Assembly: GCA_030161315.1 (NCBI GenBank)
Contig: BSQW01000001.1
Span: 3,596,001 to 3,660,000, forward strand
Source: Eutrema japonicum
Taxonomy: Eukaryota > Streptophyta > Magnoliopsida > Brassicales > Brassicaceae
Length of the DNA stretch: 64,000 nucleotides
Reading direction: 5' to 3'
Shown: positions 54,619-64,000 of the stretch, piece after piece
Layout: each line of letters opens with the position of its first letter
Numbering within the stretch: position 1 is the first letter of the stretch
Position numbers and translations under genes: made by a program
The notes under the pieces: model-generated
The model's database searches: none
Seen by the model: only the letters and a program-made list of their open reading frames with translations
Told to the model about the DNA's origin: nothing

Positions 54619-54642
54619 ATATATAAACAGAGACGATCCGCG
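54619..54642 (-). promoter_or_regulatory. H4 core promoter: TATA box and plant histone octamer
   Basis: On the minus strand TTTATATATGC (about 54617-54627) is a TATA box. CGCGGATC (54635-54642) is the octamer found in plant histone promoters that gives S-phase and meristem expression. They are about 10 bp apart in the expected order. Confidence 0.75.
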
Positions 54643-54789
54643 TGCTTTTCATACCAGCCGTTGATTATTTGATCCGATGGCTGTGGCATCGTTAACAGTG
54701 ATAGACGGATCGATGACGTGGATTTCACTTCCCTCGTCTTCCCGATTTTTGCAAGTGATGGTTGTTGGGTAGAGAGAGGAAACAAAAAA

Positions 54790-54971
54790 ACTACGCGACC
54801 TTATTGGGCCCCTAAGAGGCTCATAAATTACCCAAAGATAGTATTGGGCCTTAAATATCCGTCTCCGTAAACCTATACCCTCGGAAAATGAGGAAAGAGG
54901 GTTTTGATTGATTTTCCTTTCTCTGTGACCGTGATCGTCGCCGTAAAATTCCTCTCCGTTGTCTATCTCCG
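54790..54971 (+). promoter_or_regulatory. uL29m promoter with site II motifs and first noncoding exon
   Basis: TGGGCC at about 54806 and 54846 are site II-type (TCP-binding) elements common in genes for mitochondrial and ribosomal proteins. The leader exon ends CTATCTCCG|GTGAGT at 54971, and a leader intron follows to 55123. This region resembles the one before the Sas10 gene at about 57430-57656. Confidence 0.6.
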
Positions 54972-55165
54972 GTGAGTTTCTTACTTCTTCTGCTGTGTAG
55001 ACGACCCGTTACTTGTTTGGAAGTGTGAGATTTGTGTACAACTTTCACCATTTTATTAGCAATCTGGTCATCCATTCTGCTGCACGAATCTCGTTTCTGA
55101 TTGTTGTTGATGATCTTTGGTAGGTCGGATTATATAACTGCAAGCTCGCAGCAAGTGTTGTGACC

Positions 55166-56028
55166 ATGTTTCTTACGCGATTTTTCGGGAGGAGATTCTT
55201 GGCGGCTGCATCCACGAGATCGGAGTCCACTACTGCAGCAGCTGCCTCGACGGTTCGGACGGCCACAAACCCTCTCGAAGAGTTCTTTGAGTTTGACCGA
55301 AGTCAGGACGAAGATAAACCTGTTGTCTACGGTGCGTTCCTATGTCATTTCAAAAGTCGTTTTCATTAGGGAGAGTGTATTCTTCGTGGATTGGATTGAT
55401 GAATGTTTTTGTCTACGAAATTACCCAAATGTGATATGTTTTAAAGCTGTATCATCTGAATTAAGGTAGCAGCTGTTCTCGGTTTCCGCTCTTACAAAGT
55501 CTTTTAAGGATATCATTCCTGTGCTTAAAGCTGTATCATCTGAAATCTGTGCTAATTGTTTTTCTTTTAACATGGTTATTCTATAACTTGTAATTGCTTT
55601 TTTTAGCACACTTTCTTTTTATACATTTGTAATCATTTGGTGTTAGGTCGAGGTTGGAAAGCTTCAGAACTGCGCCTCAAGTCATGGGATGATCTTCAGA
55701 AGCTCTGGTACGTTCTTCTGAAAGAGAAAAACATGTTGATGACTCAGCGTCAGATGCTTCAGGCCCAGAACATGATGTTTCCAAACCCTGAACGCATTCC
55801 AAAGGTATTCACAGCTGGCTTTAACTCTCAGTTCCAATTGAGTTGTTGACAAAATTGATCGATGTATCAAACCTTCCAAAAACATTCATGAATCCCAACT
55901 TTGTCTGTATCTTATTATAGGTGAGGAGATCAATGTGCCGCATAAAGCATGTGCTGACAGAGCGAGCGATTGAAGAACCGGATCCCAGAAGATCAGCTGA
56001 GATGAAGAGAATGGTAAATGGCATGTGA
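55166..56028 (+). CDS. Mitochondrial large-subunit ribosomal protein uL29m (MRPL47 type)
   Basis: Exons 55166-55331, 55647-55804 and 55921-56028 total 432 bp, 143 aa. The N-terminus (MFLTRFFGRRFLAAASTRSE) is a basic, Ser/Ala-rich mitochondrial presequence. Then come NPLEEFFEFDRSQDEDKPVV, GRGWKASELRLKSWDDLQKL with WYVLLKEKNMLMTQRQML, the MRP-L47/uL29 core, and a basic C-terminus (VRRSMCRIKHVLTERAIEEP). The protein sits near the exit tunnel of the mitoribosome. In intron 1 a 19-bp piece (TTAAAGCTGTATCATCTGA) is repeated at about 55440 and 55526. The order H4, uL29m, Sas10, DUF604 matches At1g07820-At1g07850. Confidence 0.93.
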
Positions 56029-57429
56029 CCCGTTGTGCTTCTTTTGGCAACTGAGCAGTAGACTCGAGTCGATTTTCAGTGAGGTATTCGAGTTTTTGGG
56101 ACTAAGAAGTAACACATAGTAGCTATAAGGCTGGAGAAGACTTGGTATTTTGTCCTTTGGAATTGGTCCAGTGATTGTGACTGGCAGTAGAAAATGTTTG
56201 TTCGGTGGGTATATGCACATCTCTGTAAACCCATGGTTGATGTTTCTTTCAAGACACATTTGTTGGTCAGTTGAATCAGAACTTTTGTCTTCCAGTGTTC
56301 AATGGAGTCCATTATACGGCCATTTAGGCGGCGATTAAGCGCTACGCTAGGCGGATTTTTAACATATTTGTTTTGGACCTTAACAAAATAAAAAATATAA
56401 GACGTTTTTTATAAATTAATTCATATAAAAAGGGTGATATTGGTTGCTTTTAATCTCATACCTTATACCCAGTGAATGAGCCGCCATTGCTCACATGTTC
56501 ATAATTGATTAATTATGAGTAACTAAATCTTAATACAATACATCTTTAGTTAATTTCTTATGTGTCTTCATACGGGTTTTGCAATAATTGATCGTAGATT
56601 TTTCGTGTTTAATATTTTGTTAGAAAGCATATTTTGGTTTAGCGGTTTTTTAATAGATGTCTGTAAGATCATGTTAACATTTGTACTCTTAGACATTGTG
56701 TCTCAACCTACGTCTATCGAGACATCAAATGCCATAACTTACAGAAATTATATTTTTGTGTTTCTTTTTTGTTGCGCCTAATTTGTTAACATTTGTATGG
56801 TCTTTCTATTCTTTTTCTTCTTCCACTGAATTGGTAGGTACATTCATGATCTTAAAGACATCTATTTGTTTTGTAAATGATTTTCAGATTCCATGTTCGA
56901 TAATATAACTTTGTCATATTTTGGAGCCCGCACCATATCACTAGTTACACTTTGGAAGGCGAGTTTAGGCGCAGATGGGTGTAAACAGTCTAGTCTTACT
57001 TGTGCAATCCTATAAGGGCTATAGTTTTACTAATGCCGATTGAGAACAGAGGAGAATCAAAGCACCTTCTACAGAAGACAAGGAATCAGAGCTCAGTGTT
57101 CGTTCTCAACTTCCAAAAATTATATTATTGTTGGCTAACGACACCCCACGAAATCTCTATATTATTATTTAACGGTTCATTTAGTAAAATGAAGTTTATT
57201 TTGAAAGTTTTTATAATGTCATTATAAAATAATTAAAATATAAAATGTTATAATTATCTTTTAAAATTATAAAATAGAAGATAAATAGTATTTTTTTTTT
57301 TTTATTAAAAGTGATATTTATTATTTAATTTTTAATTATTACGATGTTAAAAATATTATCGTAAACCATAGAATTTAGAGTGCGAAATCATGGGGATTAA
57401 TTCAACCGACCATAAACAGAAGATGAAAG
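56029..57429. other. Intergenic, uL29m to Sas10
   Basis: Contains a GC-rich motif cluster (AGGCGGCGATTAAGCGCTAC, then GCTAGGCGG) at about 56326-56355, which looks like the edge of an unidentified repeat. At about 57158-57360 there is a further stretch with the Helitron-like start (ATCTCTATATTATTATTTAA) and AT-rich body. No gene is seen. Confidence 0.4.
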
Positions 57430-57656
57430 TTGGGCCCATAACATGCACATCTATTAACAAAGTTTGAATTGGGCCCTAAAAGTTGCTACTTGCTAGGAAG
57501 GAAGAATCTTGCCGGTCTCCATAAACCTGTTGCCATAGGAAAACGGTAGAGAGAGGGTTCCTATTGATTTTGTGGCCGTGTCGTTCCTCGATTTGCTCTT
57601 TGTGGCCGTGGCCGTGGCCGTCTCCGTCTCCGTCTCCGTCGAGTTGTCTATCCCCG
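57430..57656 (+). promoter_or_regulatory. Sas10 gene promoter and first noncoding exon, with hexamer repeats
   Basis: TGGGCC site II motifs occur at about 57433 and 57470. The leader contains (GTGGCC)n and (GTCTCC)n runs at 57600-57640. It ends CTATCCCCG|GTGAGT at 57656; the leader intron runs to 57852. Confidence 0.65.
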
Positions 57657-57884
57657 GTGAGTTTTTAACTCTTTTTATCTCTTTCGCTTCAAGATGTGGT
57701 GTGCTGTGTTGTCGGACCCACAGCTACCGACTCCTCTTGCACCGGAATCGTTTACTCGACGTCACGGATATATTTTATCAGTTTATCTGAGGTTTTGATA
57801 TGGTATTCAAGGGTTATTCTCTGAACATTTAGGTTTGTTCTCATTTTTGCAGGTTTATCTTCTGTCTAGTTCTGAGCAAGGATC

Positions 57885-59716
57885 ATGGAGGGGATCACAA
57901 AACCGAGCCTTGTCGGAAGAATAAATATGTGAGTTATGCTTATTCTATCATGAAGAATTTCATTAAGAAAAATTCTCTGTTTTAGCCAAAAAATTAAATA
58001 GCTTGAATAAGCAATGAATCACCACAATTCTCACACAGAAAAAAACTAGTGTGTTTGGATATTATATACTTACTGGTCTCGTTTTCTTGTTTTGACCGTC
58101 TCAGAGAAGCTCCACAGTTAGCATCCGTGTTGAGAGAAATGAAGGAAGGCCTAGAAGTGGTTAGGAGCAAAGTGGAGGCTCTGACTGCAAAGGTACAAAG
58201 TCTTGTATTACAGCATACTTATTGACAACCTTTTTGTCTCGTCTGTGACAAGTAGTTTCAATTTGGTATAAGAAGAATTGATGGCTTTAATGTTAAAGAT
58301 GAAAGTGCTTTTCCCCCTTAGGGGATTCACCAAATTATTGTCTATGGACTGCATCTGCCATTACCATTCAGAGGCACAATGGGTTTCAGGGTAATTCATG
58401 TTCTACGACATCCTGATTTGCTTATTGTTGCAAATCATAGGTAAAAGCAAACAGTTTTCCCACAGCGGATGGGATGAGTTATCTCGAGGCCAAGCATCTG
58501 TTACTTCTAAGTTATTGCCAGTGTCTCGTATATTATCTGCTAAGGAAGGCAAAAGGATTCTCTATTGATGGCCATCCTGTTGTGAGGAGCCTTGTAGAGA
58601 TACGAATGGTTCTGGAAAAGGTTTGCATCTTATTGTCTTTTCCCACTATATACCGGCCAACAAGACATAGATCAATAGTTTAACTCGTTTTTCTTTTGGG
58701 TAGATTCGACCCATAGACAAAAAACTTCAGTACCAAATTCAGAAGCTCACCACAGCCGGTGGGTCTGTGGCTGACCAAGCTCATTCTGAGGGAAAGGATT
58801 TGGGTGCAGCCCAAAAATCTGAAGATCTTTCAAGTTACAAGCCACAACCAGACTTACTTGCTGACAAAAATGAGGATGAACCAGAGGTAAACCTTATTAT
58901 CCCCTTACACTTCTGAAGGAATGTGCTGTATATTCTTTTTCATTAACCGTTGGCTTGTGTAAACGTAGGATGGTGTTTATCGGCCCCCAAAATTTGCTCC
59001 TATGTCTATGGATGACAAGACGTCAAAACAGGAAAGAGATGCTGCCAGAAAAGAGAAACACTTTTTAAGGCAAGCCACTGAGGATACATACATGAAAGAT
59101 GTGTTGGACGATCTCGAGGACAGGCCTGAAGAGGTGGGTTGGACGGAAATTACTTTGCAGTTGATATGAGTAGCGATTTAATTTAATGTTCAAACTTAAT
59201 GGGTGAATGAATATAAACAGATCAGAGACTATTTTGGGGCTGAGAGCAAGGAACGTAAGAAGTTCATAGCACAGTATGAAAGGCAACAAAAGGTAGAAGA
59301 AGACCTCTTTGTCCGGGCACCTCGCACAAAGGAGGATAAGAAGAGAGAGAAGCGCTTGAAGTCAGGCAATGGGTACGTTTTTGCTTTGGTTGTTAACTGA
59401 AGTGTGATATTTTGTGAGATGCGCTCATCTTATGTGAGATGCGCTCATGTTTAACTGAATCAGGTTGGATGGATTAACCGATGATTTTGAGAATTTTTAC
59501 GACGATTTCAAGTTTTTGGATAAAGATGGTGAACAGCCAGCAAGCTTTAGTGGCAGTGGCCGTAAAAAGGGAGGAAAATTCAAGAGGAGAAAGGTAAATC
59601 AATCTATTTCTATTCTTTTCTCTCAAGTATTCTCTACTGAATCGACAGTGATTACTTCTCAGTCTCTATTGTGTTTAACAATGTACTGTTCATTTTTTTC
59701 GCAGACGAGGCACTGA
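57885..59716 (+). CDS. Sas10/Utp3/C1D family protein (neuroguidin/Lcp5-like), 8 exons
   Basis: Exons: 57885-57928, 58105-58192, 58441-58620, 58704-58886, 58969-59133, 59221-59372, 59464-59593 and 59705-59716. They total 954 bp, 317 aa, in frame; the last exon holds only T-R-H-stop. The N-terminal Sas10/Utp3 domain runs from about residue 15 (EAPQLASVLREMKEGLEVVR) through GMSYLEAKHLLLLSYCQCLV with YLLRKAKG and HPVVRSLVEIRMVLEKIRP. The middle is acidic/Gln-rich; then YRPPKFAPM, AARKEKHFLRQATEDTYMKD, IRDYFGAESKERKKFIAQYE and a Lys/Arg-rich tail (GRKKGGKFKRRK). Family members such as yeast Lcp5 and human neuroguidin act in the nucleolus in 18S rRNA processing (SSU processome). It is probably the At1g07840 ortholog. 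Confidence 0.92.
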
Positions 59717-61602
59717 TACGGATACACCAGTGGTTCCTTTTTGTTGTTTCACTGCACCAATTTTTTTGCCAAGACAAATATCCAAAATTTTCGATTTGCT
59801 TTTATTGTATTGAGATCTAGTGTAATATGAAAGTGGTGAATGTGAGCAGTCCCGGCTCTTACTCTTACCCATGGCAATAGGGACGACCGTCTTAGGTTCA
59901 ACGCCCATATGTTTTTTTTCTTCTATGTTTTAAAATTTTATTTAAAAAACCATATCTATTATCTTTTTTTTTATAGCAAGCATTTGATCTATTATTATCT
60001 ATATAGATAAATAAATAAATAATGTCCGTATCAATATCTATGTGATTAACAAAAACGTTTTATAATCTAAATTTATTTTGGCATTTTAAAGTATCACATA
60101 TTTACAAGTTTTTAGATTTTTGTGATTTTAAAAGATAACACATCATAAAAAATATTAAATGAAAAATCAGTAAAAACAAAACTAATACACATTAACTTAT
60201 TTTTTATCATGTTATTATTTTTCACACAATATTTCGAAAAGCTAATATTTCTTAGTTCACAAAAAAATTTTATGTCTTTCATCCATATTAATTTTTTTTC
60301 CACTCTATTAGCGCCAATGATGTATGCACTTCACATTTTTATTTCTCTAAACCTATATTGTCTCCTAGAATCCCAACTACCGATTTTGACTACATAAAGT
60401 CATCTTGCAAATTTAAGAAAGAGACATAACACATACTTTCGAAGAGGCATCCAATTTAGTATCTCTTTTGTTACGTTTTGCTTCTCTTATCTGGTAGCTT
60501 CATTTTGTTTTTGTTCAAGTATTTTTCTTTCATCCTAAATAGATCGTTCTAAAATTGGAAAACTTGGGCATTTAAAATTTTTACAAATGCAAAGTGTTTT
60601 GCATAACCAATTATATCCAATTTGTCTCTAATTTCACTATGGAGTCGGTGGTTTTGATCAAACATATGAGTTTTTATGGAAGAAAAAATAAAATAAAAAA
60701 TGATCACTTCGTCTTTAGCTTTGTTGTAGATTATGTTCTTGAAGTTTTTTAGATTTTTACTTTTTAAGAGAAATATTGAGATTTTGTAAAAATGAGTTAC
60801 GGGCAAAATACAATATTATCTTATGTGTAATTAACTATGAATAAAATAACGTATAATCAATATTTCTCTTCTAGGCTTAAATATCTTGATTGATTCTTTA
60901 ATTTCAGTTTTCCAGAAAAGAAAAGACACACAAGTTTTTTTCCATATGGTTATCAATGTTTCATGAGTTGCTTATCCATAATGAATCTATCAAACATGAG
61001 AAAAACACTATCGTCCAATGTAAAAATCCAAAGCATGTATCAATATTTTGTTTGTAATCTAAACTTGTAGTTAATATTCATGACGAGAGAATATATGTCA
61101 TTGAGATTTTTTGGTTTGTGTAGAGTTATTAATTATGAGAGATTTGGAGTTTCTAACTTGTGTAGTAAAATGTAGAAATGTAAATCAGATGCTTGAAATT
61201 GATTTTGGAATAAATATATATGTACAAAACGTAATGTTCAAATCTTATGCGAATGAATAGTGATATTAAAAACATATATAAATATGATTCACGCATAATC
61301 ATTAATGTTTAAAATTTTAATATATTTTTATGATATAAATAAAAAATTCATATTTCATATTTATCACAAGATCGTATGTTATTAAGACGCGCGTGTAATA
61401 AAACACATAATTTGCAACTTTAGTGTTGATTCATGGTCATGCTCTTGCCGTAAAATTCGGAAGACCTTTTCTCTTTCGCTAAATTTAGCTCATTTCCACC
61501 GAAAATTTGTTATCATATTTTAACTAGTGATGTATCAAAATCTGATTTTAAAAAATATAAACAAAGTAGCATCCATCTCTCTCTTCTCTCTTCCCATCCG
61601 CC
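59717..61602. other. Intergenic, no gene seen
   Basis: About 1.9 kb of AT-rich DNA. CT-rich sequence at about 61575-61600 is probably the 5' UTR of the glycosyltransferase gene. No repeat or RNA gene was recognised. Confidence 0.4.
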
Positions 61603-63996
61603 ATGGGAAACAACTCAAGCTCCAACACGAATCTTAGCAACCCCAAAAACAGACTTCTAGAAGATCATCATCATCACGACAAACTCAAGTCTTTGACCCC
61701 AAGAAACCAAACCCAAAATCACTACAGCAACAACAACACTTCCCGGATCTCCTTCCTCCGATCTCCTCTGCCGTGGCTTTTCATCTTCCTTTTCTTCCTC
61801 CCGTTGCTTCTCATTTCAACCACCGGAGGAGGCGGACGCAAAACATGCCGTCTTTCTTCTACCTATGGCCACCTGTCACTTCACGGACAAACAAACTCTT
61901 CCTCTGTTGTGAAAGATCTTGGGGAAGAAGAAGACGACGATGTCCCTCCACGCGTCCCTGCTCTTAACCCTCGGCGACCAAGGATGTTCAACACGACGCT
62001 TGATCACGTTGTTTTCGGGATCGCCGCATCTTCGGTTCTGTGGGAGACGAGGAAAGAATACATCAAATCATGGTGGCGACCTGGTAAGACACGTGGCTTT
62101 GTCTGGATCGACAAGAGAGTCCGAACTTACCGTAACGAACCTCTTCCTGAGATCAGAATCTCCGAGGACACCTCACGTTTCCGGTACTTGCTCTCATTAT
62201 ACATAATTCTCTGACGTGTTTGACAAGAAACCCTAATTACTTCAAACAAAAAAATATCATGTTTTGTGTGTTATTTAGGTACACGCATCCGGTGGGAGAC
62301 AGATCGGCGGTGAGGATATCACGGGTAGTGACGGAGACGCTACGGCTAGGGAAAGAAGGGGTACGGTGGTTCGTGATGGGGGACGACGACACGGTGTTTG
62401 TGGTGGACAATGTAGTTAATGTCCTCTCAAAGTACGACCACACTCAGTTCTACTACGTTGGTAGCTCCTCGGAGGCTCATGTTCAGAACATCTTCTTCTC
62501 ATACTCTATGGCATTTGGAGGCGGTGGGTTTGCGATTAGCTACGCTCTTGCCCTCGAGCTCTCCAGGATGCAGGACCGTTGCATCCAGCGGTACCCTGGT
62601 CTCTACGGCAGCGACGATCGCATCCAAGCTTGTATGACCGAGCTTGGCGTACCCTTAACCAAAGAGCCTGGCTTCCACCAGGTGAGTTTGTTTTTATTGT
62701 TTCTCTTTTAGTTAGAGCCAGTGTGATCCGTCTGAATATTTAGGTATGGTTTAGGTTTAGATTATTCGGTTTAAGAATAATAATAACCAGTAATCAGTTC
62801 TACACATTTGATTACCTAATTAACCTCAATTTATGACTAAACATGTTCTAAATTTTCAACAAACGTATAATCAATTTTCATATCGTTTTTCTTTTTCCGC
62901 TATGTTTGAATCTGGTTTTTGGATTGAAAAAATATAAACGAATCTTAACCAAATTAAAATTTTATTCGGAATTCAAATCGATTATTTCGGTTTTGTTTGG
63001 GATAAGTTCCCTTTATCTCTTTCAGACTCACTGACATGATTCTATCTATGCAGTACGATGTTTATGGAGACCTGTTGGGACTGTTAGGTGCCCATCCGGT
63101 GGCTCCTCTGGTGTCGCTGCACCACATCGATGTAGTGCAGCCGATATTCCCGAAGATGAAACGGTCACGTGCGCTCCGACACCTGATGTCGTCAGCAGCT
63201 CTTGACTCTGCCAGCATATTCCAGCAGTCCATCTGCTACGACCAGAGCCGGTTCTGGTCCATCTCGGTCTCATGGGGCTTTTCCGTTCAGATAATCCGAG
63301 GCATCATTTCTCCTCGCGAGCTCGAGATGCCTTCGAGAACATTCCTCAACTGGTTCCGCAAGGCCGACTACATTGGTTACGCGTTCAACACGAGACCCGT
63401 GTCGAGACATCCGTGCCAGAGACCGTTCGTGTTTTACGTAAACTCGGCTAAGTATGACGAAGGACGTCGTCAGGTGATAGGATACTACAACTTGGACAAG
63501 ACAAGGCGGATTCCCAGCTGCCGATGGAGGCTCGATTCACCGGGAAAAATCGATTCTGTCGTCGTTCTCAAGCGACCCGATCCCCTCAGATGGCACAAGG
63601 TTGGTCCAAAACTCCATTTCCACATCAATATATATATATATATATATATCAATTTAGGTTAATACCGGTTTGGTTTAGCTAGTCAATTCACTGAAAACCG
63701 GCTCGTTTATTTGGAAGTTTCCGGTCACTTAAAACACTTACCGGACATTGATTTTAGTTTCCAACTATGGCTAGTAGGAATGGTTTTCTTCAACTTAAAT
63801 TCTGACAGAGAGAACCGGCTGGTTTGAAATTATAAACCGGTTTAGGTAACGTTTTAGATGTTAAAAATTGTGTTTGCAGTCACCGAGGAGGGACTGTTGC
63901 AGAGTGTTGCCGAGTCGGAGAAACACAACGATGTATATTTGGGTCGGAAATTGCGCAGACGGAGAGATCAGTGAGCTCGAACATCCTCAACAGTAA
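61603..63996 (+). CDS. DUF604 family glycosyltransferase-like type II membrane protein, 4 exons
   Basis: Exons 61603-62183, 62279-62681, 63054-63599 and 63880-63996 total 1647 bp, 548 aa, and the gene is complete (TAA at 63994-63996). The short cytosolic N-terminus is Asn/His-rich. One TM segment at about residues 57-72 (WLFIFLFFLPLLLIS) is typical of a Golgi type II enzyme. The catalytic region contains HVVFGIAASSVLWETRKEYI, VRWFVMGDDDTVFVVDN with the DxD-like DDD at residues 229-231, YVGSSSEAH, GGGGFAISYALALEL and QRYPGLYGSDDRIQACMTEL. These are hallmarks of the Fringe-like/DUF604 (GT31-related) proteins. The C-terminus has paired Cys (PRRDCCRVLPS). Substrate unknown; a role in wall or glycan decoration is inference. 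Gene order matches At1g07850. (TA)n lies in intron 3 at about 63628-63650. Confidence 0.93.
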
Positions 63997-64000
63997 CATT

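Noticed and set aside
56326..56355. GC-rich motif AGGCGGCGATTAAGCGCTAC as the edge of a transposon
   Set aside because: I could not find a matching opposite end or TSD, so no element is called; it is noted in the intergenic entry only.

Overview
This window is nuclear DNA of a flowering plant, almost certainly a Brassicaceae species. Genes have many short GT-AG introns in AT-rich intergenic DNA. The families include HD-ZIP IV START, KCS, EXO70H, dirigent, PPR, PGG-ankyrin and type II LTP. The gene set recalls the Arabidopsis thaliana chromosome 1 loci At1g07660-At1g07850. I recalled that locus order from memory; no search was run. Exon models were built by hand and checked for frame by summing exon lengths.

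Layout. 1-7.6 kb is a decayed accessory zone: a near-identical fragment of the RAD51D gene, a TIR element that abuts it, an F-box gene, a START-domain relative of HD-ZIP IV proteins (no homeodomain, frameshifted), a Helitron-like repeat and a type II LTP gene with a 7-bp duplication in its signal peptide. 8.6-33.4 kb is a conserved block: RAD51D, a P-type PPR, an ESB1-like dirigent protein, EXO70H6, KCS3, an ankyrin-PGG membrane protein and, on the minus strand, NOT2 of the CCR4-NOT complex. The 5.5 kb EXO70H6-KCS3 gap holds a long-TIR element and two SINEs with clear target-site duplications.

33.3-47.1 kb is a dynamic region. A tandem duplication starting in the NOT2 leader/promoter carries small genes for signal-peptide plus single-TM proteins. 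The first unit was then hit by a very young 4.15 kb gag-only Ty3/gypsy-type element (LTRs 573 bp each, 1 visible difference, TSD AAACT), by MITEs and by a 176-bp insertion. The second unit preserves the empty sites. Both four-exon small genes look broken, each by a different lesion.

49.2-64 kb is again housekeeping: an ER-type Ca2+-ATPase (ECA1/ECA4) with an exact ERSE and a UPRE upstream, histone H4 (minus strand, with a leader intron), mitochondrial ribosomal protein uL29m, a Sas10/neuroguidin-like protein and a complete DUF604 glycosyltransferase-like gene ending 4 bp before the window end.

The main large-scale result is the gene order. From RAD51D to the small membrane genes it runs opposite to A. 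thaliana; from uL29m to DUF604 it runs in the same direction. The switch falls at the ECA-H4 pair, which A. thaliana carries as two inverted copies. This suggests an inversion by recombination between those copies. No prokaryotic features (CRISPR, operons) are present, and no free-standing tRNA or rRNA gene was recognised.
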